Notes under the pieces: model-generated
The model's database searches: none
The model's input: only the letters and a program-made list of their open reading frames with translations
What the model was told of the DNA's origin: nothing
Position numbers and translations under genes: made by a program
In this document: positions 43,685-54,654 of the stretch, one piece after another
Numbering within the stretch: position 1 is the first letter of the stretch
Layout of the letters: every line of letters begins with the position of its first letter
From: Bidens hawaiensis
Taxonomy: Eukaryota; Streptophyta; Magnoliopsida; Asterales; Asteraceae
Length of the DNA: 64,000 nt
Assembly: GCA_021521415.1 (NCBI GenBank)
Contig: JAIQDT010001130.1
Location: forward strand, 1-64,000
Direction of reading: 5' to 3'

Positions 43685-44567
43685 ACCTTATCGTCCGTTG
43701 CTATGACCAAATCGATAAAGATATGCTTGCCATAACCGCGTACTATGACTACGAGATATGGAAAATGGATGTCAAAACCCCTTTTCTTAGCGGACACCTT
43801 TATGAAGATCACATATGGTTTAGCCCGAGGGCTTTGTCGATCCCAAATGTCGTAGTAGGGTGTGCAAACTAAATAAGTCCGTTTGTCGACTCAAACAAGC
43901 ATCTCGCAACTGGAATCTTCATTTTGACGACAAAATCAAAGAGTTTGGTTTTATCAAAAATGAAGATGAGCCTTGTGTTTACAGAAAGGCTAGTGGGAGC
44001 ACTATATCATTCCTCATCTTGTATGTGGATGATATACTGGGCATTGGAAACAACATTCCTATGCTTAAAGAAGTCAAGAACTGGTTGTGATCATGTTTCG
44101 CAATGAAAGATCTTTGTGAAGCTGCTTATATTCTAGGAATCAAGATCTACCGAGATAGATCTAAGCGGCTTCTAGGGCTAAGTCAAAGTACGTACATAGA
44201 CAAAGTAATGGCATGCTTCTCGATGGTTAACTCCAAGAAAGGACGTGTTCCCATTTCTAAAGGAACCGTGTTGAACAAATCGCATTCTCCTTCAACGAAC
44301 ATTGAAACTAATCACATGCAAGCAATTTTGTATGCTTCAGTGATTGGTTCTATCATGTATGCTATGTTATGCACTAGGCTTAACATCTCGTATGCTTTAA
44401 GCATGACTAGTCGTTTTCAGCAAAGTCCTAGCGTTGCCCATTGGACTGTAGTAAAGAACATTCTAAGGTACCTGAAAAGAACCAATGATATGTTCTTAGT
44501 GTTTGGAGGGGTGGAAGAAGAGTTCACTATAAAATGTTACACTGACGCTAGCTTCCAAACTGACTGA
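43685..44567 (+). pseudogene. copia reverse transcriptase, main part
   Basis: Picks up directly where the solo LTR interrupted (SVAMTKSIKI) and runs through a region coding for YYDYE.WKMDVK, CKLNKSVCRLKQASRNW, the catalytic YVDD (44022-44033) and, in the next frame, MKDLCEAAYILGIKIYRDRS and LNISYALSMTSRFQQSP. A premature stop in the N-terminal part and frame changes at about 43735, 43860 and 44090 make it non-functional. Confidence 0.9.
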
Positions 44568-45033
44568 GATGGTTCTCTCCCACAATCAGGATTCATATTC
44601 ACTCTCAATGGAGGAGTTATTTATTGGAAAAGCTCCAAACAGAGTGTGGCGGCAGACTCTACCAAATCTGAATATATATATATATATACGTATATATATA
44701 GCTGCATTAGATGTTGCTAAGGAGGCTGCTTGGATGAATAAAGTCATCACTGACCTCGATGTGGTTTCGAGCATTCATAAACCTATCGAGGTGTTCTGTG
44801 ATAACACAGGTGTCATTGCTCAAGCCAAAGAGCCTAGGTCTCATCACAGAGGCAAGCACATTCTAAAGAAGTTACACCTTATATGGGAAATACGGGAACG
44901 AGGAGACATCATTATAAGCAAAGTAGACACAGATCAAAACCTAGCAGACCCATTCACTAAACCGATGACTCCGGACAAGCATGACCAACACATAGATGCT
45001 ATCGGTTTTAGATTAGCCAGCCATTTGTTTTGA
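44568..45033 (+). pseudogene. copia RNase H, frame broken by a TA microsatellite
   Basis: The part before 44670 reads GFIFTLNGGVIYWKS and ADSTKSEY in one frame; the part after 44701 reads AALDVAKEAAWMNKV, FCDNTGVIAQAKEP, HILKKLHLIWE and LADPFTKP in another, ending at the stop at 45033. A (TA)n run with one CG interruption (44673-44700) sits exactly in the conserved SEYIAA segment and shifts the frame by one base. The normal pol terminus is otherwise preserved. Confidence 0.9.
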
Positions 45034-45840
45034 TTTAGTATTTGGATGTACCAGCATTTAAACAAAAGTTATACTTTTGAGTTCACTTTTGATTAAATGG
45101 TTAAATGTAAACGTTGAATATTATAACCGTGTTCATGTTTAATACTTTTGATCCATGAATATTGTATTCTAAATTATCCGTACTCGGTTAGACTCGTGGG
45201 AACGACTCTGAACTAAGACTATTCTGCCTTTGGACTCAAGGAGTTGACTTCCAAACTCACGATCTCATTAAGGATTACGTTGGATGTAAATCGCATCAAA
45301 TCATCTTCATGGATCTTAGTCATACGATGTTTTGATATAGGTATACTCATTTAGTATCCTTAACCTGAAATGCATATTTGAACTTTCGTTTACAAAAGAC
45401 TATCCTAGTGTCGACCGCTGTTGCGTAACTGCTAGTCATAAAGGCATTGGTTGGGAGTAGTTCTGAAGTTCAATGGGAGTTGTATGTAGTAAAGATGGGA
45501 TTCTATACTCTTACATAATATGTAACAGTTAGACATTGTGGCGCCATCGTTGATTCAAACTGGTGAAGTGTGAGGCCTCGCCCAAACTTACTGTGTGTTT
45601 GATTGGACCACTTTGATTCTCAATCGGTATCAACAATAATTGAACGCCAAGTGAGATTGAATCTGATCCATCTCTCATTGTTCAATTGATGTCTTATACG
45701 AAAAGGATAGATGGCAACGATTACCATGAGCTCATTATCTTGCAATAGTGTATTCCAAGATGTTTTGGTTAATAACTTTAAAGTGTCATAACTTGTTGAG
45801 ATTGGCTGTCAGTGTTATGGAACTTAATCAGAAACCATCC

Positions 45841-45851
45841 ACGTGGGAGAC
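45841..45851 (+). promoter_or_regulatory. Polypurine tract of the copia element
   Basis: ACGTGGGAGAC directly before the 3' LTR. The stretch 45034-45840 between pol and this tract is a non-coding 3' UTR. Confidence 0.75.
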
Positions 45852-46535
45852 TGTTGGATATTCTAGACCGGTTCAGTTAGGTCAGGGCGTTCGACCGAGT
45901 TATGACCTGTAAGAGATACACCTTGGGTAATGAACGTAAAATCTGATTAAGTTAGTTAACTGGTATTGACAGATAATAACGAGATAGTAATGTTTATTTA
46001 ATAAAAATGGACCGGGCTTTTGAGTTAGAGATGGGCTTGGTGGCCCGGTTAAGATTAACTAGTATATTATTTTATCTAGTTAACCTAATGAAGGAGGCTA
46101 ATCATAAGATAACCCTAGCCACCAAAAGATTTCTCTCTAAACTCAACCCCCCCCCCCCCCTCTGCCACAAGCAGCTCCGGCTCCGTCGCCACCTCCTATC
46201 CGCCAATCACCTCCGATGCCACTACCACCGTGCACCGCCACTATCCGGGTTTCGTCTCGTTTCGTCACCTAGCAAAGTTCGTTAACTCTCATTGTCTCAG
46301 TCAGTTATTCATTAATCGAGGTATAAGTTATCTCATCGGTAGTTAAATTATAAATTGTTTGTTTTTCCATGCTCGTATGATTTTGTAACCGGATCCTGTC
46401 GGGTTTGTTTTGGTATTGATTATTCGTTTTATTCCGCTACCTTTATATTAATTAACCGAATTAATTAATTTAATAACTTTTATCAAAACCGGTTTTTGAT
46501 AATAAAGTTTGACTGATTACCACTGAAACCCAACA
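45852..46535 (+). repeat. 3' LTR of the copia element
   Basis: 684 bp, matches the 5' LTR throughout with many substitutions and small indels. A 14-base poly-C run at 46147-46160 replaces CCGCCG-type sequence of the 5' copy. Confidence 0.95.
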
Positions 46536-47309
46536 GCTATTCAATGAGAATATGAGAGAATGAGCGAAGAAGTGCCGGCAGCGAGAAGCTGAGGAAACGA
46601 GCAGCAAGGTGCTGGCAGTGAGAATCTAAGAAAACAAGCGAGGAGATCCGGCGGTTTCAAGGGAGTTGGGGTGTAGACTTTTATTTTATTTTAGTTAACT
46701 CGGCCTATGTATTATTTTGATTTTAAAAGAAATGGCAATAAAGTCATTTTACCTTAAACTTAGCCGATGTTTTGACGTCCATTTGTGAAAATTACGAGAT
46801 GTGTGACAAACCCAATGGTGATTTCTATAACTTTTTTAGTTTAACGATGATTCGTGCAAGTCGATATAAACCTAAACACAAAATTTATTCAAAATATATA
46901 ATTAAAAAAAAAAGATTACATGTTTAAAAGTATATGTGTGTGTGTGTTTTTTTTTTTACTTTGAGCAACGATTCATCTATGGTTGTAAATGTGTTGGCTT
47001 GGCGGGTTGAATTCTTCAACCTTAACCTGACACATAGCTTATTTGTGTCATGTCACATTGAACCAACTTAAAGTGGATTCATGGTTCGGTCGACTTGTTT
47101 TATATTAATTTTCAAATATAAGTAATACACAATGCCCTAATAACAACTTACACAATTAAGTATTCCATTTCTTATGAAATCAGTTTTGTATTTTGTGTTA
47201 TTTTAATTGTTTAATGTACTACTTTCTCATTCTTAATTAGCAAACTTATGTTTGTAAATCTATTTCAAGACTAAAATAAGCGAATGAGAAAAATCGATGA
47301 ATTATCTAT

Positions 47310-48545
47310 GGTCCTATGAAGAAAACAACATGACTTTATCCTTGGTGACATAAAAGGATTAAAATGTGATGTTGAGATATTTTCTTCTTGCAGATCATGT
47401 GAAGTTTTAATGAAGTTTGACTTTTCATCAATGTTATTTATTTGGTTTGTTAAGTAGATTGATAATTAACACGATTAAAGGCAAAACGAAAAATATTTAT
47501 GGTTATCAAATTATCATAAGAAAAAATGTGTTTTTTTTTCTACACTATATATATATGAAAGAGTAAACTAGATTTTTCGTGTTTAGGCTTATATTACACG
47601 AATCGGCATTTAAACTATAAGCGATGTCTTAAACTATAAAAATACAGAAGCCATTTTTTATGAAAGGATTTGTCATACATTTAGTGATCCTATTCATCTA
47701 TTGATGCAAAACTTTCTATAAAAACCAAACACAAACCCTAATACGTGATACCGTAGGAATCTATAGCATTAGTGAGAATATGAGAGAATGAGCGAAGAAG
47801 TGCTGGCAGCGAGAAGCTGAAGAAACGAGCAGCAAGGTCCTGGCGATGAGTAGCTAAGAAAACAAGCGAGGAAGTTTGGTGGTTTCAAGGGAGTGGGGGT
47901 GCAGACATTTATTTTATTTTAGTTAACTAGGCCTATGTATGATTTTGTTTTTATAAGAAATGGCAATATAATCATTTTACCTTAACCTTAATCGATGTTT
48001 TGACATCCATTTGTGAAAATTACGAGATGTGTGACAAACCCAATGATGATTTCTATAACTTTTAAAGTTTAACGATGATTCATGCAAGTCGATATAAACC
48101 TAAACACAAAATTTATTCAAAATATATAATTTAAAAACAAAAAATTGCATGTTTAAAAGTGTGTGTTTGTTTGTTTTTGTTTTTGTTTTTTTTTTTTCTT
48201 AATTGAGCTATGATTCATCCATGGTACTTGTAAATGTGTTGGCTTGGCAGGTTGAATTCTTCAACCTTAGCCTGACACACAACTTATTTGGTTCATGTCA
48301 CATTGAACCAACTTAAAGTGAAGTCGTGATTCGGTCAACTTGTTTTATATTAATTATCTAATACAAGTAATACACAGTGCCTTAATAACAACTTACAAAA
48401 TTAAGTATTTCATTTCTTATAAAACTTTTGTATTTTGTGTGAAATTAATTAGTCTAATGTACTATTATCTCATTCTCAATTAGCAAACTTAGGTTTGTAT
48501 ATTTAGCTTAAGACTAAAATAAGCAACTGGGGAAAATCTGGGAAT
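47310..48545. repeat. Copy B of the 1.2-kb tandem duplication (empty site)
   Basis: Colinear with the two halves of copy A. Where copy A has GGAAGCTAT, then copia, then GCTATTCAATGAG, copy B reads GGAATCTATAGCATTAGTGAG with no insertion, so it serves as an unoccupied site. Confidence 0.85.
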
Positions 48546-49083
48546 TAACTGTTAGAACTAATAAAATAAAATTTTTAGAAGCTAACATTATTAGATAAAA
48601 AGTTTAGAATGAAAATTAATTTCACTATTAAAAGTTTAAATAGTTATATGAAAAATTAAAATTTAAAATACTTAACTTTAAGTTTAACATTTATCATATG
48701 TAAAATCAAATCATGGACTTTATTTAATTTTAAATGGCTTAACAGATCATCCACTTTTTAATAAGTCAAGTTCAGATTAAGCTGTTTAAAAAGCAGTCAT
48801 GTTTGAGTTGCGCAACGGCTCATGTCAAGAATTGAATTGCCTCTCATAGATTCTTCATCCTATACAACCAAGAAAAGGTGATCCTATGAGGGAACATAAC
48901 TTTGTAGACCTTGCCTTGGTCACCTCTTTTAAGTTTGATATGCGAATATCTCGACTTCGTCTTTTCTTCAATTGATTTTATGCCATAAATCAGTATCATT
49001 CAAATGGGAGAACTGTTGTTCTAAGAAAGTAAAAAAGGCAAAGTGGATAAATAATTTGTAGGTGACAACTTAACTAAACCTAA
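48546..49083. other. Unassigned AT-rich stretch
   Basis: Nothing recognised. Confidence 0.4.
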
Positions 49084-49092
49084 TAATCTTAA

Positions 49093-50040
49093 TGAAAATT
49101 GGTTTTTATTGGTCCCAACTATTTCATTTTTGTCGGCGCTGTCCCAACTTTTATTTTGGCTGGCAGCGGTCTCAACTTTCACATACGTTTCTTCCACCAG
49201 TCCGCGACTAATGGAGTACTAACTCCGTTATGTTTTTGCTGATTTATCCATCTGAGTTGTCAAAAAACGTTACGTGGCAGCCATCATGGTTGTCAAAGAC
49301 CAGAGAATCAGAAACCCCTACTGGACTCCATGACCTCCCACCCATCGCCGCCATCAAACTCAAAGCCACCTCCTCACACCACCGTCCCACCGCCACTCCC
49401 GCCACCCCCACCACCACCGCGCAACGCCGCATCGACCACCGTCACGTTCACCATTTCCGGCCACCATCACCCCGCATTGGCCACCGTCACGTTCACCATA
49501 TCCGTCCGGGCGGCCAACCACCATCATCTTTGTGCATCAAGCCGTCTTCCCAATATTCGTTATTCATCTCAGTTCGTATCCAATCGCCTTGTCCCGTTTT
49601 TCCGGCGACCCACCCCCGTGTTCCGATTCAGGAATCCGATTCATATATGATAAATTGGGGGGTTTGACGCGTTGGTGGTGAAGAGTTCAGATCTTGGAGG
49701 ATGGCTAGCGATGTTGATATGAAAATCCCAAATTGGAGGTTTGACGCGTTGGTGGGTTTGAGTTTGATGGCGGCGATGGGTGGGAGATCGGAGTCCGGTA
49801 GGGGTTTCTGATTCTCCGTTCTTTGACAACACAGATGGCTGCCACGGTGGCTACCACGTAACGTTTTTTTGACAACTTAGATGGATGCATCAACAAAAAC
49901 ATAATGGAGTTAGTACTCCGTTAGTCATGGACTGGTGGAAGAAACGTATGTGAAAGTTGGGACCGTTGCCAGCCAAAATGAAAGTTGGGACCAGCGCCGA
50001 CAAAAATGAAATAGTTGGGACCAATAAAAACCAATTTTCC
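49093..50040. mobile_element. MULE-type element with long TIRs and exact 9-bp TSD
   Basis: TIRs of roughly 270-290 bp (49093-49365 against 49745-50040), starting TGAAAATTGGTTTTTATTGG on the left and GGAAAATTGG inverted on the right. The TSD TAATCTTAA lies at 49084-49092 and 50041-50049. The 948-bp element has a C-rich centre with a repeated CCACCGTCACGTTCACCAT unit (49437 and 49482). The proline/histidine-rich frames there look like low-complexity captured DNA. No transposase. Confidence 0.9.
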
Positions 50041-50043
50041 TAA

Positions 50044-50538
50044 TCTTAAATATAAATAAAGAAATTTTTAAAAGCTTTTTGGATTCTTTTCATCTTTTTT
50101 CAAACCACTATATTGTTTTATTTGTAAATGTAGGCTTCTCATACATTTGATCCGAATTAACGGGTATGGGTCTCACCAAACACAGAAAACCTTAAACGTG
50201 TTATAGCATCTAATTAAATTAAAAAGTAATCTCATCAAATATTTGATATGGAAATCCCACAAAATAAGGATATTCTAAAAATTAATATCTGATTTAAAAA
50301 AAAGATATTATTTATAACTAAGCAACAATTTTATAGTAAAAAATACGCTGGTCATGGGTCTCACCAAACCCATACAGCTTTTAAACCAGGTTATAACATC
50401 TCATTTATTTATGAAACCCTTTCATCATCAAATCCTAAGTATATTATTAACTTCCTTACAATAAATAATATTAAAATCCAAAAAAAAATAGAAACGAATA
50501 ATGTAAAATAACCCCGTAATACAGGGGATAAAAACTAG
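50044..50538 (+). mobile_element. Helitron-like element H1
   Basis: Starts TCTTAAATATAAATAAAG after A, has a CCCCGTAATACAGGGG hairpin near the 3' end (50512-50527) and ends CTAG. 495 bp, non-coding, with a GGGTCTCACCAAAC word repeated inside. Its first bases overlap the right TSD of the MULE. Confidence 0.8.
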
Positions 50539-51049
50539 TCTTAAATATATATAAAGAAACTTTTAAAAGCTCTCTCTGGTTGCATTCTCTCAAGTCACCA
50601 GATTGTTTTATTTATAAATTAAGGTTTCTCATGCATTTGATCCGAATTCACGGGTATGGGTCTCACCAAACCCAGATAGCCATTAAACGAGTTATAACAT
50701 CTCATTAAATTAAAAATTAATCTTACCAAATATTTGATATGGAAATCCTATAAAATAGGGATATAGTAAAAATTAATATCCGATTTTGTTTTTTTTTTTT
50801 TAGATTTTAATTATAATTAAGAAACAATTTTATAGTAAAAAAAACTAAGCGCATCATGGGTCTCATCAAACCAAGAAAGCTTTTAAACCGGGTTATAACA
50901 TCTCATTTATTTGTGAAACTCTTTCATCATCAAACCTTATGTATATTCTTAACTTCCTTACAATAAATAAAATTAAACACAAAAAAGTATATAAATATTA
51001 GAAACGAATATTGTAAAACAACCCCCGTAATACAAGAGATAAAACCTAG
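50539..51049 (+). mobile_element. Helitron-like element H2, head-to-tail with H1
   Basis: Starts TCTTAAATATATATAAAG directly behind the CTAG of H1, ends with a decayed hairpin and CCTAG before T. It is colinear with H1 throughout (GATCCGAATT, CGGGTATGGGTCTCACC, GTTATAACATCTCATT). Confidence 0.8.
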
Positions 51050-51269
51050 TTACATCAATATATATTAAAATGTATTAACTTATGCTTGGTGTAGGATAAT
51101 GAAATGAAAATGGAAATAGAATAAGGAAATTTTTAATAAATTATTATCATTCAGTTGTCATATTTGGTTAACCTATTAGAATGCATGAATCATTATATTA
51201 CAAGAACGTATGAATGAAATACAAGAATCATAAAATTTCGTTGCCTAAAAACAAAGTTAATTTACCAAA

Positions 51270-51520
51270 GTAAAAAATGCAATAGCGACAGTTGCGACGT
51301 TGGTGGTTGTGGCAATGGTGGTGGCGGCGATGGTGGTGACAGTGTTGGTTGTGGCAATGGTGTGGGTGGTGATGGTGGTGGTGACGGTAGTGTTAGTGGC
51401 AACACCGGAGAGGTGACGGTGACGATGGTGGTGATGTGACGATGGCGCGGGTGCTGGTGCAGGTGGTTGTGATGATGTGGCATGGTGGCGGCGTCGCCAA
51501 TGGTGATGGTGGAAGTTAGC
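51270..51520. repeat. GGT/GTG-rich low-complexity tract
   Basis: Runs of GGTGGTGG, GGCGATGGTG and TGTGGCAATGGTG. The minus-strand frame through it (poly-Pro, His) is an artefact. Confidence 0.75.
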
Positions 51521-52221
51521 TGACAGTGTTGAGAAAGTAAAAGGAAGAGGATAAAAAATAACAACAAAAAAAACATATGCTGCAAATGAGTAGTTTTAAT
51601 GTGTTTGAAGATAATAAATATTCTTAATACAATTAGTGATTTCATTTTATTAACTCATCAATAACTTCCCTTTTTTTTATTTCATTTCCATGATTCATTT
51701 ACAATGCATTCTTAAGTTTTTTATTTAAGGGTTTGAAAAAGAAAATATAAGAATTTTTTTTTTCATTCTTGAGTTTTTTCATTATAAGAAAAGAAAGAGA
51801 ATGAAAAGAAAAGTTATGATTTATTTCCTTCAAAACTCTCCAACCAAATATGGTCTGATTCTGAAAGAAAGTTTATAGTTATTTACAATATTACTAATTT
51901 ACCATATTTTTTCCTTCATATCTAACTCAATAATGAGGACATGATTGTAAAGTCACAATTTTTTTTCTATCTTTTCCTTTCTATCTAACTCAAGAATGTA
52001 ATTAACACTTTATTTTCTATTCTTTTATTTACTCGAGAATGTCTTTTAAATATATAATTTTTTTCCTTTCTTCCTCTATCCAATCTTATCATTTCTTTTC
52101 CTTTTATTTTAAACCCGAGAATGCAGTGTTAGTTCCGCCTATGATCGTATGTATCATGGCTACTTAGGTCATAGCTACGGTACCGTTTTTTCTTTTATAG
52201 GTGAACTTTTCCTTTGCTAAA

Positions 52222-53003
52222 AGCATTCTTAGGCTATTCTCTACCATATATCCATGTATATCATATAATTACATTAAAAATTACTGTATTTTCTCTCTCA
52301 TGTTTAATTAAATAATATTTTTATATCTTTATCATTGTCTTTTCTCTGTCATTCACTCACAACCACTTTCAGAAAATATTAAAAATTATACGGTGTAAAC
52401 AATAAAACCCTAAATTTAACTTTCCCATATAACATTTATACTTTCCTCTACTCACAACCACTCATAGTCATGCTATATAATTTACAAAATTCTCTCACAA
52501 AAATATAGGGAATAGACTGATAATGCTTACCTCAAACTGATATTTAGGGTTTTTGATCAGAATGAGAATATGAGTCGATTGATGTAAAACTTACCTCAAA
52601 ACGGTGCTTCAAGCAGCGAAATTTTTGTTAATTAAAAGTTTAAACACCGAACTTGACGCATTCTTTAATCGTTTGGACCGCCGTTTTGAGGTAAGTTTTA
52701 CATCAATCGACTTCCGACCAAAAACGCTAAATATAAGTTTGAAATTAGTAGAAAACTTAACGTTGTTAAGTTTTTTTCTAATGGATGTCCAATGAAAACA
52801 AATGATGTGAAAGTTGAGATCGGTGACAGCTACTTTCTAAGTTAGGATTATTATCACCCTCTTCCTACTTTCCAATTTGTCTATAATTTAATTTCCTAAT
52901 ATATTATTTTTTTCTATCATCTACTCACAACCACTCATAACTATACCCTATAATTTACCAAATAAACACATATAATTACAAAGTATCGGCTAAAGAATGC
53001 GCT
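52222..53003. mobile_element. MITE related to 36042-36333, interrupted or duplicated
   Basis: The left end GCATTCTTAGGC pairs with the right end GCTAAAGAATGCGC. The body matches the inverse of the 36042 MITE (ACTCACAACCACT, TCTTTATCATTG). The CTACTCACAACCACTCATA block occurs twice (about 52448 and 52921), and unrelated DNA at about 52520-52850 lies between, containing a strong inverted repeat. Confidence 0.5.
52573..52712. repeat. Perfect 32-bp inverted repeat
   Basis: 52573-52604 (starting AGTCGATTGATGTAAAAC) is the exact inverse of 52681-52712. The spacer is 76 bases. Confidence 0.9.
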
Positions 53004-53089
53004 TACATTATTAAGTTAGAAATAAGTTAGAAATTAAAAGCAAAATAAAAAATACACGCATCAAGTGACGTGATATTCTTGAACGTGAC

Positions 53090-53470
53090 ACCATCATCCG
53101 AAACCCTCATCTGTTTTCACAACCTTCCATAAATACTTTACTCTTTCCACAAACCCTCTCACAAACACAACCCTCTTCCTACCCACTTCGGCCGCCGCCA
53201 ACTGCTCCGCCGTTGACCGTCGCACGGTCGTGGTTTCAAGTGAGTTTTATCTTTATTATTTTACTTTGTTCACACGAATAATAGATCTGGATTGATATTT
53301 GATAACCAGTATAATATGTATATAGAGATCCAAGCTCATGTTATTGTTACATATTAATTACAGATCTGGATTGAAAACCATGACTATGTTCTCTTTCACC
53401 GGGGATGATGACGACCCAATCATGGGTTTGTTGGCTACGTATGTTGTTTAAGTGGACTAGACTACTTTCA
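53090..53470 (+). pseudogene. Gene-head-like fragment: promoter, leader, intron and short coding start
   Basis: CATAAATACT (TATA-like) at about 53131 is followed by a C-rich leader with CACAAACACAACCC, then GCCGCCGCC. A donor-like CAAGTGAGTTTT follows at about 53237, then T-rich intron-like DNA, an acceptor-like TTACAG near 53363 and an ATG at 53380. The frame MTMFSFTGDDDDPIMGLLATYVV then stops. This resembles the 5' end of a plant gene cut off from the rest. I do not recognise the protein, and no continuing exon was found nearby. Confidence 0.35.
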
Positions 53471-53766
53471 TAAATGTGTTTTGAGCGGGAGGCGTAATCA
53501 TACACCATGATATAAAGAGCGCAAACGTCTGCGTAGCATGCAGTCGTTGATCTACAATTAGGTGGTTGCGGATTTGGAAAGGTGTATGATGAGCGTGAAG
53601 AAAGGTACACAGAAATTGAAATGCTTACTAGGCCATTTCATTTCTGTTTAACGAGATGATTATTGTTTATGTTGATTTATCTTAAATAGGTTTTAAAAAA
53701 AGATTAAATGGAATATAAAAACTATATTTAACACTATTATTAGTATTTATGTATATAGATGGATTC

Positions 53767-53900
53767 GACTACCTTCATACACATGTTAATATCAATTCAC
53801 ACTGAATCTAATTATTTAATTAGATTATTTTTGGACTACCTTCATACACATGTTAATATCAATTCACACTGAATCTAATTATTTAATTAGATTATTTTTG
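53767..53900. repeat. 67-bp tandem repeat, two copies
   Basis: GACTACCTTCATACACATG through TAATTAGATTATTTTTG, copies at 53767-53833 and 53834-53900. Confidence 0.9.
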
Positions 53901-54185
53901 GTATCCATGTGTCTTTAATATAATTATGTTGCAACTTGTAAATTTTGTAACTTTGTAATCTACAAGGATTTGAATTTTGTGTTTTGGCTGTGGGTACACA
54001 GATCGCTTGGACATAGAAGTACCCACCCTTGGTTAATAATACGTTGGTGACGAGTAGTTGAAGGCCAATAATGATCGTTGATTGTGTACTAACATATTTG
54101 AAACCCTTTTTTTAAGTTTAAGAAGTTTTGTGATGGCATTGTTTTGACCCATTGGCTAAATTAAGGTAACCCGATTTGACGAGTT

Positions 54186-54355
54186 GACTTATTTTAGGTG
54201 ACACACTTCAACAACCAATAAGCAATATATTTATTTTTACTGAAGAATTGGTCATAATTACCACCCATATGACTTATTTTAGGTGACACAGTTCAACAAC
54301 CAATAAACAATATATTTATTTTTACTGAAGAATTGGTCATAATTACCACCCATAA
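54186..54355. repeat. 85-bp tandem repeat, two copies
   Basis: GACTTATTTTAGGTGACAC through AATTACCACCCATA, copies starting at 54186 and 54271, with two or three differences. Confidence 0.9.
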
Positions 54356-54480
54356 TCCTTTCCTAGAATGTTAGGATGGTTAGGATGTGAGGGCATCAGG
54401 TGTGGGAATTAAGTAGTGGACGGGATGAGCGGTGAAGAGATATGTGCTGACATGGTGTGAGATGGAAAGCGGTAGAGCCA

Positions 54481-54654
54481 TCCCGATTTGGATTTGGCAT
54501 AGAAGAGAAATGCGAGGAGTGAGAGAGAGGGTGCATGATCCCGATTTGGATTTGACATAGAAGAGAAATGCGAGGAGCGAGAGAGAGGGTGCATGATCCC
54601 TATTTGGATTTGACATAGAAGGGAAATGCGAGGAGTGAGAGAGATGGTGCATGA
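54481..54654. repeat. 58-bp minisatellite, three copies
   Basis: Unit TCCCGATTTGGATTTGACAT followed by AGAAGAGAAATGCGAGGAG and a GAGAGAG run. The long minus-strand frames here are by-products of the repeat. Confidence 0.9.

Larger units (their letters stand above)
36800..46535 (+). mobile_element. Ty1/copia LTR retrotransposon, structurally complete, coding region decayed
   Basis: 5' LTR 36800-37503 and 3' LTR 45852-46535, both TGTTGG...CCAACA. TSD GCTAT (36795-36799 and 46536-46540). Order is PBS, gag, protease, integrase, RT, RNase H, then polypurine tract: the copia order with integrase before RT. Two solo LTRs interrupt it (40699-40967 and 41738-43679). Stops and frameshifts occur in every domain. 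The duplicated flank at 47730-47790 represents the unoccupied site. The gag and RT look Tork/Tnt1-like, but I am not sure of the lineage. Confidence 0.95.
36369..47307. repeat. Copy A of a tandem duplication of about 1.2 kb, split by the copia element
   Basis: 36369-36799 plus 46541-47307 align in order with 47310-48545. Shared words include GGTGACATAAAAGGATT, CATCAATGTTATTT, TAATACCGT/GATACCGT, GAGCGAAGAAGTGC and TTGGCTTGGC. No intact frame. A TATA-like CTATAAAAACGAAAC precedes the copia insertion site by about 45 bases. Confidence 0.85.

Noticed and set aside
49230..49667. Pro/His-rich frames on both strands
   Set aside because: They lie in the C-rich centre and TIR of the MULE, have low complexity and no known domain.
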